This document shows positions 43,910 to 53,521 of a stretch of 64,000 nucleotides of DNA, piece after piece; the stretch's first letter is position 1; each line of letters opens with the position of its first letter. A program made the translations under genes and the position numbers. This DNA comes from DATFFO01 sp963744905. GTDB taxonomy: Bacteria > Actinomycetota > Acidimicrobiia > Spongiisociales > ZC4RG35. The stretch is from NCBI GenBank assembly GCA_963744905.1, contig CAVUUV010000005.1, positions 620,001-684,000 on the forward strand, in the 5' to 3' direction. The notes under the pieces are model-generated. The model saw only the letters and a list, made by a program, of their open reading frames with translations, had not been told where the DNA came from and did no database searches.

Positions 43910-44977
43910 ATGACAGAACCCCGGACCGCCTCACGCCCATGGAAGGGCTGGTTGGAGGCTCACGTGGTGACGGTGGCCGTCACCGGGGCGGTTGCCCTGA
44001 TGGCGGCAGTAGTGCTGGGCGTGATCGCCCTCGGCCGTGGGACCGACGGCACGGCGGGGTCGCCACCGGCCACCTCCCGGCCCACTCAGACCGCCGGGAC
44101 GGTATCCGCGCCGCCGTCGTCGGTCTCCACCCCGGGCAACACGGAAGTGGGGGCAACCGGAAGCGGCGACGGCTTGATCGCGGTCAAGATCGACAATGCC
44201 CCGGCGGCCCGGCCCCAGATCGGCCTGGGCTCGGCCCGGTTCCTGTTCGAGGTGCCCGTCGAGGGAGGACTCACACGCTTCCTGGGCCTGTTCTCCCCAG
44301 CCGACGTGCTGGTGGGCCCGGTCCGGTCGCTGCGCCCGGTAGACGTGGATCTGATTCCCGCCCTGTCTGGCACCGCCGTGGCAACCGGCGGGCGCCCATT
44401 CGTAGTCTCCCCACTGGAAGCAAACGGCGTGTCCGTGGTGGGCTTCGACGACACCGCCTCAGTCCTGCAGAGCCTGGAACGGCCCCGTCCTCACAACCTG
44501 TTCGTGAACCTGTCCCAGATCGAGGTGGCCGACGTTCCGCCCGGGTTGCCGGAGGGAGACTTGCCCCCGCCGGCCGGGAGCGCCCAAGAGATCACAATTC
44601 CCTACTCGTCACCGGTCACGTGGACTTTCGGGGATGGCGGCTATGAGCGGTCAGCGGACGGAGAGACCACCACGTTCCTGCCCGAGTATGGGGCCGACCC
44701 CGTTCCGCTCGTCGCCGACACGGTCGTCGTCATGTCCGTCGGCGAACGCCGGGCCGGATACACGGATGTGAACGAAGCCGAGGTACCCGACTTCGACGTG
44801 ATCGGATCCGGGGAACTCGTGGTCTTCAGCCATGGTCAGGCCTTCGAGGGCACGTGGAGCAGGGGCGCCTTGACCGAGCCCTTCACCTTCGCTACCCGGG
44901 CTGGTGAAGAGTTCGGACTGCCGACGGGACTGGTCTTCCTCCACCTGCTGGGCAACACCCTCGAGCCGAGTTACTGA
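43910..44977 (+). CDS. DUF3048 (YerB-like) membrane-anchored protein
   Basis: 355 residues. Cytoplasmic N-terminus, one helix (about 20-42), Ser/Thr/Pro-rich linker, then DUF3048: LIAVKIDNAPAARPQIGLGSARFLFEVPVEGGLTRFLGLF and GPVRSLRPVDVDL, plus the second half with FSHGQAFEGTWSR. Cell-envelope protein family of unknown biochemical function. Follows the ccm genes on the same strand by 57 bp but need not be co-regulated. Confidence 0.85.
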   Translation: MTEPRTASRPWKGWLEAHVVTVAVTGAVALMAAVVLGVIALGRGTDGTAGSPPATSRPTQTAGTVSAPPSSVSTPGNTEVGATGSGDGLIAVKIDNAPAARPQIGLGSARFLFEVPVEGGLTRFLGLFSPADVLVGPVRSLRPVDVDLIPALSGTAVATGGRPFVVSPLEANGVSVVGFDDTASVLQSLERPRPHNLFVNLSQIEVADVPPGLPEGDLPPPAGSAQEITIPYSSPVTWTFGDGGYERSADGETTTFLPEYGADPVPLVADTVVVMSVGERRAGYTDVNEAEVPDFDVIGSGELVVFSHGQAFEGTWSRGALTEPFTFATRAGEEFGLPTGLVFLHLLGNTLEPSY

Positions 44978-44995
44978 CCCGGTCGAGTCAACCAC

Positions 44996-46393
44996 TCACG
45001 GCCGGTTGTCCAGCAGCTCCACGTTCACCTCCGGGAAGCTGGCCGTGTCGAGTGCCGCCGAGCCGGTGCCCAACAGGAACCGGTCGAAGAACCCGGCCAG
45101 GAACCGATGGTTGATCATCATTACCCGTTGGCCGTCGATGGGTCCCTTGAGCCCGAGTCGATCGGCCACCGGAGATATGGCCGGGGTGGCCAGGAAGTCA
45201 GAGGTGTCCGCCCCCAGAACGTCCACCCAGTAGGTCATGGTCTGCGAGCGGGCGACGATCCCCTTGAGTACCGCATCGTTGACGTTGTCCCGCCAGGGGT
45301 CAGAACGCATCAGGAGCATCGGTCGAGTCGCCGTCGTTGCCAGCAACGGATCAGGGAAGGACTCGACTATCGGATCGAGTCCCGCCACCGCCTTGCAGCG
45401 GGGGTCCGTCAGGCACACCTCCAGGACCGCACCACCCCCGATGCCGTGGCCCCACATGCCTACTGCCTCGGGATCGATGGCCTCTGTCAGGGCACCGAAC
45501 GCTCCCTGAGGGCCCCGCTCGATCTCGTCGAGCACCGCGGTGATGTCGGCCGCGAAGGTGTCGATGACCGCCGCTTCTGCGGCCAGCTTCTGGTCGGCGG
45601 TGGCGTCGGGCGGATCGAGGGCCTCGGCCGCCAGTGGAATCACCCGTCCATCGACGACTGTGGCCACGGCGCCCCCGGGATGGTCCAAAGCGACCACGAT
45701 GTATCCCTGGCTGACGAGGGACTCGATCTGGTCCAGGGCGATGGTGGAGAACTCACCCCACCCATGGCTGTAGATCAGAAGGGGGAAGGCGCCCTCGGCA
45801 ACGGGGGCATCCTCGTAGGCATGTGAACGTGTGTAGCGGGCCTGATCGAAGAAGAAACCCGGGCGTCCCATCTCCCGGGCGAAGGCGGGGACCACGACGT
45901 CGAAGTCGGGCTCCCACGGCTCGGGCTTCTGCCTCTCGACCGACCCGGCCGGGTACCAGACCCGGGCGACCACGGTTCGGTGGCCGGTCCGATCCCCACC
46001 GAAGCCCCCTTCTGGAACGACGCTGGAGACCTCGGCGGTCATGGTGCCGATGATCGACGGGCCGGCCGGCAGCGGCAGCTGGGGCACAGGAAGGATGACG
46101 GCCGGGGCCACGACGAGACCCAGACCCACCAGACCGAAGATGCCTCTGCCCACCCTCCTGAACCAGGGCAGATGCCTCTCCTCCACCGCCACCACATCAC
46201 CAGCCGCCAGCCCGATCGCCACGATGTAGAGAGGTAGCAACTGCCAGCGGAACCCCTCCACCTGCCACTGAAGCACGACCAACACAGGCAGGAGGATGGC
46301 GACCAGCCCGCGCCGCGGTCGCACCCCGAACAGGGCGGGCCAGACGATGGCGAACACGCAGGCGCCGGCCAGGTACAGCTCGAAACTTCTCAC
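44996..46393 (-). CDS. Membrane-anchored PAF-acetylhydrolase-like alpha/beta hydrolase lacking the serine nucleophile
   Basis: 465 residues from GTG 46393. Four N-terminal helices, then an alpha/beta hydrolase domain like platelet-activating factor acetylhydrolase (RVWYPAG, LLIYSHGWGEFSTIALDQIESLVSQGYIVVALDHPGG). The nucleophile elbow, normally GHSxGG, reads WGHGIGGGA: the Ser codon is GGC (45443-45445). Candidate Asp (GLDPIVES) and His (INHRFL) remain. Either a pseudoenzyme or a point error (AGC to GGC). Function unknown. Confidence 0.78.
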   Translation of the reverse strand: MRSFELYLAGACVFAIVWPALFGVRPRRGLVAILLPVLVVLQWQVEGFRWQLLPLYIVAIGLAAGDVVAVEERHLPWFRRVGRGIFGLVGLGLVVAPAVILPVPQLPLPAGPSIIGTMTAEVSSVVPEGGFGGDRTGHRTVVARVWYPAGSVERQKPEPWEPDFDVVVPAFAREMGRPGFFFDQARYTRSHAYEDAPVAEGAFPLLIYSHGWGEFSTIALDQIESLVSQGYIVVALDHPGGAVATVVDGRVIPLAAEALDPPDATADQKLAAEAAVIDTFAADITAVLDEIERGPQGAFGALTEAIDPEAVGMWGHGIGGGAVLEVCLTDPRCKAVAGLDPIVESFPDPLLATTATRPMLLMRSDPWRDNVNDAVLKGIVARSQTMTYWVDVLGADTSDFLATPAISPVADRLGLKGPIDGQRVMMINHRFLAGFFDRFLLGTGSAALDTASFPEVNVELLDNRP

Positions 46394-46445
46394 GGAGCGG
46401 CGATTGTGGCACGCCCCGCTCGGGCCGCCGGAAGTGGCCGGCTGA

Positions 46446-46970
46446 TCAAGCCTCCGACAGCAGGGACTCGATGGACGACCTCATGGCGCTCTCCGAGCGC
46501 GCCCCGAGCCACGATTCGACGATCTGGTCGTTGCTTCCGATAAGCACGGTGGCCGGCTGATAAGGAATGCCGTAGGCGGCGAAGACGTCCTCGTCGGAAT
46601 CGAGACCCCAGGCCACTTTCCCGGACCCGAATAGCTGAGCGGCCCGCTCGGCCGTGGCCTCCGAGGTTCCCTTCCAGGCCGGCGCAACGAAGGCGATCCG
46701 GTCCCCGTACTCGGCCGCCAGCTTGTCCACGACGGGCAACTCCCGTCGACAGGTCGGTCACCACTCGGCCCAGAAGACGAGAAACACCGGCCTTGTTTCC
46801 TCTGACAGGACGAACTGGCCCCCATCGCCGAGCTGGAGGGTGAAGTCCGGCGCCGTCCGGACGGCCGTAGTCGAAGAAGGGGTAGTGGTCGTCGACCGGG
46901 AACCCGATGGGGCGGCTGCGCAGCCGGCCAGCATCAACACGACGAGCGTCAGCAATGAGAGTCTTCGCAT
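46446..46970 (-). CDS. Probable selenocysteine-containing thioredoxin-like lipoprotein (UGA at the first redox cysteine)
   Basis: TlpA/thioredoxin-fold lipoprotein, 174 residues if the internal TGA is read as Sec. ATG 46970 gives a signal with lipobox LAGC (Cys17), then a Ser/Thr linker and the thioredoxin fold from TAPDFTLQLGDGGQF. The active site reads FWAEW-[TGA]-PTCRREL: TGA (46760-46758, residue 71) replaces the first Cys of WCxxC and the second, Cys74, is kept. The same frame continues undisturbed through ELPVVDKLAAEYGDRIAFV and the cis-proline loop YQPATVLIG to the real stop. A hairpin at SECIS distance follows the TGA. A nonsense mutation or sequencing error (TGC to TGA) is the alternative. 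Confidence 0.68.
46730..46748 (-). promoter_or_regulatory. Candidate bacterial SECIS element
   Basis: On the minus strand, nine bases after the in-frame TGA: CGACGGG-AGTTG-CCCGTCG, a perfect 7-bp stem with a five-base loop. The loop starts 16-17 bases after the UGA and has G in its second position followed by U, which fits the general bacterial SECIS model (stem-loop directly downstream, G in the first two loop bases). It is all coding sequence, as bacterial SECIS elements are. GC-rich hairpins are common here, so the evidence is supportive, not decisive. Confidence 0.6.
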
Positions 46971-47052
46971 GGCCAAATCCGACGTTACCGGGGTCCTCTT
47001 GCTATCCCGACGTCGGGGGAAGCATCCTGTGGTCAACAGCCGTCACACCGGG

Positions 47053-48078
47053 TCACGCCCCCATGGAACGGCTCCGCTCCACCACACGTTCGAGGAGGGC
47101 CGCGGCTGCTCCAGAGTCGATCGAGGCCTGCGCCACCTCCACCCCTTCCACGAAGCCCTCGGCGTGCCCGCCCGCCACTATCCCGACCGCGGCATTGACC
47201 ACGGTCGCGTCACGCTGCGGCCCGGGCCGGCCCGCCAGGACTCGGCGGGTGATGGCCACGTTCGTCTCCACGTCTCCACCGGTCAGGTCCGATGAGCGGC
47301 TCCTCCTGACCCCGAAGTCCTCCGGCGTGAACTCGGCGTGGGTTATCTCGCCGTCTCGAAGACGAAGGATGAAGGTGGGCCCGGTGGTGGTCACTTCGTC
47401 CAGACCGTCCTCACCGTGAACCACGAAGGCGGACTCCGCCCCCAGTGAAGCCAGGACCCGGATCATCCGCTCCGCCATGTCGGAGTCGGCAACTCCCACC
47501 GCATATCGGCGCGCCCCGGCCGGATTCGCCAGGGGTCCGAGGACGTTCATCACGGTCGGGATACCCAGCGACTTCCGGACGGGAACGGCATGCCTCATCG
47601 CCGGGTGGTAGCGAGGGGCGAAGAAGAACCCGAAACCTTCCTCCTCGACCAGGGTGGCCATACCCTCGGGTGGGAGCTCGATCTCCATCCCCAGACCCTC
47701 GAGGAGGTCGGCCGACCCGCACCGACTCGAAGCAGCCCGGTTGCCGTGTTTGGCCACCGTCACCCCTGCTCCAGCGGCCACCAGGGCGGCGGTGGTCGAG
47801 ATGTTGAATGTGTGGGAGCGATCGCCGCCCGTGCCGACGATGTCGACCAGGTGATCGCGATCCTCGATCGGAACGTGGACGGCGGCCGAGCGAAAGGCCT
47901 CGACCAGGCCCGTCATCTCCTCCACGGTCTCGCCCTTCATCCGTAGCGCCACCAGGAGAGCGGCAATCTGAGCCGAGTCGGCCCGACCCTCCATCACCTC
48001 GGTCATCGCCTCCCTCGCCTCGCGACGAGAGATATCCTGACCGGAGGTGAGACGATCGAGCACCACGCTCCATTCCAT
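47053..48078 (-). CDS. trpD: Anthranilate phosphoribosyltransferase
   Basis: 341 residues from ATG 48078. Second step of tryptophan synthesis, anthranilate + PRPP. VDIVGTGGDRSHTFNISTTAALVAAGAGVTVAKHGNRAASSRCGSADLLEGLG holds the PRPP-binding GTGGD and the KHGNRA motif; FFFAPRYHPAMRHAVPVRKSLGIPTVMNVLGPLANPA and VHGEDGLDE are the anthranilate side. No other trp gene is adjacent. Confidence 0.95.
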   Translation of the reverse strand: MEWSVVLDRLTSGQDISRREAREAMTEVMEGRADSAQIAALLVALRMKGETVEEMTGLVEAFRSAAVHVPIEDRDHLVDIVGTGGDRSHTFNISTTAALVAAGAGVTVAKHGNRAASSRCGSADLLEGLGMEIELPPEGMATLVEEEGFGFFFAPRYHPAMRHAVPVRKSLGIPTVMNVLGPLANPAGARRYAVGVADSDMAERMIRVLASLGAESAFVVHGEDGLDEVTTTGPTFILRLRDGEITHAEFTPEDFGVRRSRSSDLTGGDVETNVAITRRVLAGRPGPQRDATVVNAAVGIVAGGHAEGFVEGVEVAQASIDSGAAAALLERVVERSRSMGA

Positions 48079-48120
48079 GGACGGCGAGTGTAGGGGCCAT
48101 CCTCCTACACTCTCGCCATC

Positions 48121-48546
48121 GTGACCGCCAGTCTGCGATTCATTTTCGGGCCCCTCCTCGACCCGGTCCTGATGTCCGAGGTGGCTCCGGCAGCCCACTT
48201 CGACCGTATCGCTCATCTCCCGGCCCATCGCCTCGGATTCAACGGCGAGGGTCAGCCGGTCGCCATCCCCGACGAGGAACACACGCTGTGGGGGGCGACG
48301 TTCACGGTTCCCGACGAGCAGTTCGGTAAGTTCGTCTCGGCTGCCTCCGGCACGGTGACGGTGGCCACCGCCTGGGCGGTCGATCGCTCCGGGGAGCGCT
48401 ATCAGGTCCACGTGCTGTCCGGTGATGATCGGGGCCGTCCACGGGATTCAGTCGTTGAGCACATGCTGGTCGGAGCCCGCCACTGGGAGCTACCGGCCGG
48501 GTGGGTCGCCGGCCTGGAGGACCTGCTCGATCCCTACGATTTCTGA
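48121..48546 (+). CDS. Gamma-glutamylcyclotransferase-like protein (divergent)
   Basis: 141 residues from GTG 48121. PAHRLGFNGEGQPVAI, HTLWGATFTVPDEQFGKFVSA and the C-terminal GARHWELPAGWVAGLEDL follow the GGCT-like pattern (small barrel acting on gamma-glutamyl amines). The usual N-terminal YGSN is replaced by FIFGPLLDP, so catalytic competence is uncertain. A second, more typical member is at 62488. Confidence 0.6.
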   Translation: MTASLRFIFGPLLDPVLMSEVAPAAHFDRIAHLPAHRLGFNGEGQPVAIPDEEHTLWGATFTVPDEQFGKFVSAASGTVTVATAWAVDRSGERYQVHVLSGDDRGRPRDSVVEHMLVGARHWELPAGWVAGLEDLLDPYDF

Positions 48547-48572
48547 CCGTTTGTCCGATCCTGCCCGGCCCG

Positions 48573-49298
48573 TCAGAACTCGTCGGAGGGAGGGGGGCCC
48601 GGCTCCCCCTCCTCGGCCTCCAGTGGCCCGGGTCCCGGCTGCATGCCCAGCTCGATCGTCCTTGCCTCCGGGCTGAATAGCTGCCAGAGGCCCCAGGCGA
48701 TGGCCCCGCCGACCAGGGGGAATACCAGGTAGACCCAGAGGCCGGTCAGATCTCCGCCGACGATGGCGGGGGCAAATGAGCGAGCCGGATTGATCGAGGA
48801 TCCAGAAAAGGGAATACCGGCAAAATGGACCACCATCAGGGTTAGCGAGATCACGATCCCGGCCACGGCAGGTGCCGTCCTGGTGACGGCGAGAAATACC
48901 AGCACGAACACGGCGGTGAGCACGATCTCGGACGTGATGCCCACTCCGAGGCCGACCGGGGACCGGGTGATCGTGTTGGCAACGTCCGACCTGCTGGTGA
49001 CGATCCCCAACAGCAAGGAGGCCAGCAACGCACCGACGAACTGTGAGATCCAGTAGCCGACCAGGTCGGTGGCCGAGGTGCGCTTATCGAGGAACATGGC
49101 CAGGGTCACGGCCGGGTTGAAGTGGCCGCCCGATACGTGACCGACGGCGTACATGGCGGCGAGGTAGCCCAGCCCGAACCCGAACGGCACCGTCAGGAGC
49201 GGGGTGCCGATGCTTCCCGCCGAGATGAACGCCATCGACCCGACGATCACCAGAATGAAGGTGCCGACCAGCTCGGCTAGGTACTTGTTGATGACCAC
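48573..49298 (-). CDS. Aquaporin / MIP-family channel
   Basis: 241 residues from GTG 49298, preceded by GGAGGAG. Six helices and both half-helix motifs: SGGHFNPAVTLAMF and SSINPARSFAPAIVGG. Acidic, Pro-rich C-terminal tail (GPLEAEEGEPGPPPSDEF). Water, glycerol or small neutral solute channel; the selectivity filter was not resolved. Possible functional link to the osmoprotectant genes at 3-6 kb is speculative. Confidence 0.92.
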   Translation of the reverse strand: MVINKYLAELVGTFILVIVGSMAFISAGSIGTPLLTVPFGFGLGYLAAMYAVGHVSGGHFNPAVTLAMFLDKRTSATDLVGYWISQFVGALLASLLLGIVTSRSDVANTITRSPVGLGVGITSEIVLTAVFVLVFLAVTRTAPAVAGIVISLTLMVVHFAGIPFSGSSINPARSFAPAIVGGDLTGLWVYLVFPLVGGAIAWGLWQLFSPEARTIELGMQPGPGPLEAEEGEPGPPPSDEF

Positions 49299-49370
49299 GG
49301 GCTCTCCTCCGGAATAGGCATCGCTGGGGCCCGAATCTACAGTCCGACGTGCCGAGAGAGGTGGATAATC

Positions 49371-49817
49371 GTGCTGGCAGCAGTCCGTTGGAAGGGGGTC
49401 CTTCTCGGGATCGGGGTGGGGATACTCGCCCTGGCCGGGCTGGCGCTGATCCTGTGGCTGATCTTCACGGCCATCGGCATGAATGGTGCCACCGGCGCCG
49501 CCACCACCTTCGCCACCATTCTCACCTTCCCGCTGGCGGGCTGGCTGGCGGGCCGCCATGCCCCCTTCTCGGCCTGGTTCCACGGCGCCCTGGCGGGACT
49601 GGGCATCGCCCTGCTGGTCGTAGCCACGGCCGCCCGAGGCGGTAGCCCTTCTCCTACCGGAGAGGTCCTCTTGCTGGCCCTGATCTCCATCCTGGGGGGC
49701 GGGATGGGAGGCCATGTGGCGGGCCGGCGAAGCCGCGGGACCTCCGAGTCCAGACCAGGACCCGAGGCCGACAACCCGGCGCCAAAGTGGACTGAGCGTC
49801 GACACGGGCTAGATTGA
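49371..49817 (+). CDS. Small polytopic membrane protein (TIGR04086-like)
   Basis: 148 residues from GTG 49371 (AGAGAGGTGG eight bases upstream). Four hydrophobic helices rich in Gly/Ala/Leu, ending in a hydrophilic basic tail (AGRRSRGTSESRPGPEADN). No motif recognised; the helix pattern resembles small actinobacterial and Firmicutes membrane proteins of unknown role. Confidence 0.55.
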   Translation: MLAAVRWKGVLLGIGVGILALAGLALILWLIFTAIGMNGATGAATTFATILTFPLAGWLAGRHAPFSAWFHGALAGLGIALLVVATAARGGSPSPTGEVLLLALISILGGGMGGHVAGRRSRGTSESRPGPEADNPAPKWTERRHGLD

Positions 49818-49839
49818 CCCCAACAACCCAGCAAGAAGC

Positions 49840-49941
49840 GTTCATCTAGAGCGGTGGAGGGACAGGCCCAGCGAAGCCGCGGCGTCCGACCGAACCATGT
49901 CTTCATGTTTCCGGCACGGTGCCAATGCCTGATCGATGAGC
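49840..49941 (+). ncRNA. SAM-I riboswitch (S-box) controlling metH
   Basis: The core TAGAGCGGTGGAGGGACAGG-CCC-AGCGAAGCCGCGGC (49847-49883) matches the S-box consensus AGAG-GGTGGAGGGA-GGCCC-GAA-CC-CGGC. CGGTGCCAATGCC (49917-49929) is the conserved J3/4 segment. P1 pairs GTTCATC (49840-49846) with GATGAGC (49935-49941), seven pairs. Downstream a GGCGG-TGACT-CCGCC hairpin and a CGCTC-GTT-GAGCG hairpin precede the GGAGGAG of metH, so control may be at translation initiation. High SAM should repress metH. Confidence 0.93.
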
Positions 49942-50013
49942 AGCCTCGTAGGCGGTGACTCCGCCCGGGGCGCTCGTTGAGCGTTTCGGGAAACGACAAC
50001 GGAGGAGCCGCGC

Positions 50014-53000
50014 ATGCCTGCGCATGCAGCAACCGATCAATATCTGACTGCCATCACTTCCGGCCGGCCCGTCATTTACGACGGGGCCACCGGTACCAAC
50101 TTGCAGCGTCTGGGCCTCACCGCCGACGATTTCGGCGGGGAGCAACTGGAGGGCTGCAACGAGATGCTCAATCTCACCCGCCCTGATGTGGTCGAAGACC
50201 TCCACCGGAGCTTCTTTGCGGTGGGCGTGGACGTGGTCGAGACCAACACCTTCGGTGCCTTTGCGATACCTCTGGCCGAATACGGGCTGTCCAAACGCGC
50301 CTATGAGCTGGCCGCCGGGGGCGCCGCCATTGCCCGCGGCGTGGCCGACTCCTTCTCCAGGGACGACGGCCGGGTGCGCTGGGTGGCCGGATCGATCGGT
50401 CCCGGCACCAAGTTCCCCACCCTGGGACAGGTCTCCTACCGCACGCTGCGCGATGCCTATCAGGTCGAGGCGGCCGGGCTCATCGATGGCGGGGTCGATC
50501 TCCTTATCATCGAGACCCAGTTCGACCTCCTCGGGGCCAAGGCCGCCATCCACGGAGCCCGCCAGGCCATGAAGGTGGCGGGACGAGAGCTCCCTGTCCA
50601 GGCCCAGGTCACCATCGAACTCACGGGCCGCATGCTGCCAGGAACCGAGATCGGGGCCGCCCTCACCACCCTCGACGCCCTCGGCGTGGACGTGATCGGG
50701 CTCAACTGCGCCACAGGGCCAGAGGAGATGTACGAAGCGATCCGTCACCTCAGCCATCACTCCCGTCGCCCCTTGTCGTGCTTGCCAAATGCCGGTCTGC
50801 CCTCGGTGGTCGACGGCGCCATGCACTACGACCTGGGCCCGCAGGGGCTGGCCGACCATCTGCACCACTTCGTGACCGAGTTCGGCGTCGGTGCGGTGGG
50901 GGGATGCTGTGGCACCACTCCCGAACACCTCTCGGCGGTGGTAGAACGGCTGGACGGCGCCCATCTGGCCAAGCGCACCCCGAGCCACGACCCGTCGGTC
51001 GCCTCCACCTACTCGCCGGTCACCCTCGACCAGGACACCTCGTTTCTCATCATCGGTGAGCGCACCAACGCCAACGGATCGCGGGCCTTCAAGCAAGCCC
51101 TGGTGTCGGGCGACATCGACACCTGCCTGGGAATCGGCGAGAACCAGGTGGCGGAATCGGCCCACCTGGTCGACCTATGCGTCGACTACGTGGGACGCGA
51201 CGGTGTGGCCGACATGACCACCCTCGCCTCCCGCTTCGCCACCGACATCACGGTCCCGATCGTGCTGGACTCGACCGAGCCCGAGGTCATGGAGGCCGGG
51301 CTGGAATGTCTGGGTGGTAGATCGGTGCTCAACTCGGCCAACCTCGAGGATGGGGATGGGCCCGGATCTCGTTTCGACAAGGTCATGAACCTGGCCCGGC
51401 TCCATGGCACCGCCGTGATCTGCTTGCTCATCGACGAGAAGGGCCAGGCGCGCACCACCGAATGGAAGCTGGAGGTGGCTCACCGCATCTACGAGCTGGC
51501 TGTGAGCCGCTACGGGCTCGAGGCCTCCGATCTCATCTTCGACCCGCTCACCTTTCCGCTCAGCACCGGCGATGAGGACCTGCGCAGAGACGGCCAGGCC
51601 ACGATCGAGGCGATAAGGAGGATCAAGAAGGAATTGCCCGGGGTGCGCACCGTCCTGGGCATCTCCAACGTGTCGTTCGGCCTCAACCCGGCCGCACGGC
51701 GGGTACTCAATTCGGTGTTCCTCCACGAGTGCCTCGAGGCCGGCCTGGATGCCGCCATACTCCATGCAGGCAAGCTGACTCCCCTCAACCAGATCGATAC
51801 CGCCCACGTCGATCTGTGCCTCGACCTGGTCCATGACCGGCGTCGGGAGGGCTACGACCCGCTGGAGGAGATCCTCTCGGCTTTCGCCGACGTCTCGGAA
51901 GCCAAGGCAGCCGGGAACGACCTGGACTCCCTCCCTCTCCATCGAGCGACTGCAGCGAAGGATCGTCGACGGCAACCGGCGAGGCCTGGAAGACGATCTG
52001 GAGGCGGCGCTCGAGGAGGGCCTGTCGCCGCTCGAGGTAATAAACGACATCCTCCTTTCGGGGATGAAGACGGTGGGCGACCTGTTCGCCTCCGGTGACA
52101 TGCAGCTGCCCTTCGTGCTCCGCTCCGCCGAAACCATGAAGGCGGCGGTCGGGTACCTGGAACCAAAGATGGAGAAGTCGGACCAGTCCGCCCGGGGCGC
52201 CATCGTTCTGGCCACCGTCAAGGGCGATGTCCACGACATCGGCAAGAACCTGGTCGACATCATCCTCACCAACAACGGCTACACGGTCCACAACCTGGGC
52301 ATCAAGGTGGGCATCGACGACCTCATCGCCCGTTACGTCGAGGTGGGTGCCAACGCCATCGGGATGAGCGGGCTGCTGGTGAAGTCGACCCTGGTCATGC
52401 GCGACAACCTGGACGAACTCACCCGCCGGGGCATGGCCGACGTCCCGGTTCTGCTGGGGGGAGCCGCCCTGACCCGCTCCTATGTGGAGGGAGACCTGCG
52501 GGCGCGTTACGAGGGCCCTCTCTTCTACGGAAAGGACGCCTTCGCCGGCCTGGCCGCCATGCAGGAGATCACCTCGGTCGAGCAATTGGAGGCTCCCCCG
52601 CCGCGTCCGTTGCGCCGGCCATCGTCTCCTCATCGGCCGGCTGCTGGGGCCGAGGTGCCGACCCGGTCCCCCTCGGTGGCGATCGACAACCCGATTCCCG
52701 ACCCTCCGTTCGTCGGGACCCGGGTGGTCAAGGGGCTCCCCATCGACGGGATCGCCGAGTACTTGAACCTGACCGCACTGTTCCGCAACCAGTGGCAGTA
52801 TCGGCCCGAGGGCGGCGAGACTCACGCCGAGTTCCTGGAACGCCTTCGCCCCTTGTTGCGCGAGCAACTCCGCCGGGCGCGAACCGAAGACCTCCTCACT
52901 CCCCAGGTGGTGTACGGATACCTGCCGGTCAACTCCGACGGCGACGAACTCGTGGTGTGGACCGACGATTCCCGCCAGGACGAGGCGGCCCGGTTGTCCT

Positions 53001-53521
53001 TTCCCCGCCAGCCCGAGGATCCCTGGCTGTGTATCTCCGACTTCTTCCGCCCGCTCGGATCGCCCGATCGCGACTACGCCGCCTTCCACATCGTGACGAT
53101 GGGGCCCCGGGTGAGCGAACGAACCGCCCGCTACTTCGCCCAGAACCGCTACCAGGACTACCTCCATCTCCACGGCCTGGGGGTGGAGATGGCCGAGGCC
53201 CTGGCCGAGTACTGGCACCTGAGGATCCGCCAGGAATGGGGCTTCGCCGACGAGGACGGCCCCACCCTGGGTGGTCTCTTCCGCCAGCAGTATCGGGGAG
53301 GCCGCTACTCCTGGGGTTACCCCGCCTGTCCCGACCTGCGAGACAACGAGACGGTGGCCCGGCTACTCGAGGCCGGACGGATCGGCCTGGAGGTGGGAGA
53401 GGAGACCGGCTACCAGTACCACCCCGAACAGACCACCTCCGCCATCATCTGCCATCACCCCCAGGCCAAATACTTCATCGCCGTCGACCCCAGGGAGATC
53501 CGTCGTGCTGACGCGTCATGA
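50014..53521 (+). CDS. metH: Cobalamin-dependent methionine synthase, interrupted by +1 frameshift
   Basis: Remethylates homocysteine using methyltetrahydrofolate via cobalamin; four modules, about 1,169 residues once repaired. ATG 50014 with GGAGGAG six bases upstream. Homocysteine domain: YDGATGTNLQ, LNCATGPEEM, GGCCGTTPEHL (three Zn cysteines). Pterin domain: GERTNANGSRAF. Cap and B12 domain: TVKGDVHDIGKNLV (DxHxxG). Activation domain to HPQAKYFIAVDPREI. The frame breaks at 51933-51934: one C dropped from CTCCCTC restores DSLLSIERLQRRIVDG. Preceded by a SAM riboswitch and overlapping the MTHFR gene. Confidence 0.92.

Noticed and set aside
44664..44977. Antisense frame at the end of the DUF3048 gene
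   Set aside because: No ribosome site and no family character; the plus-strand DUF3048 reading is clear.
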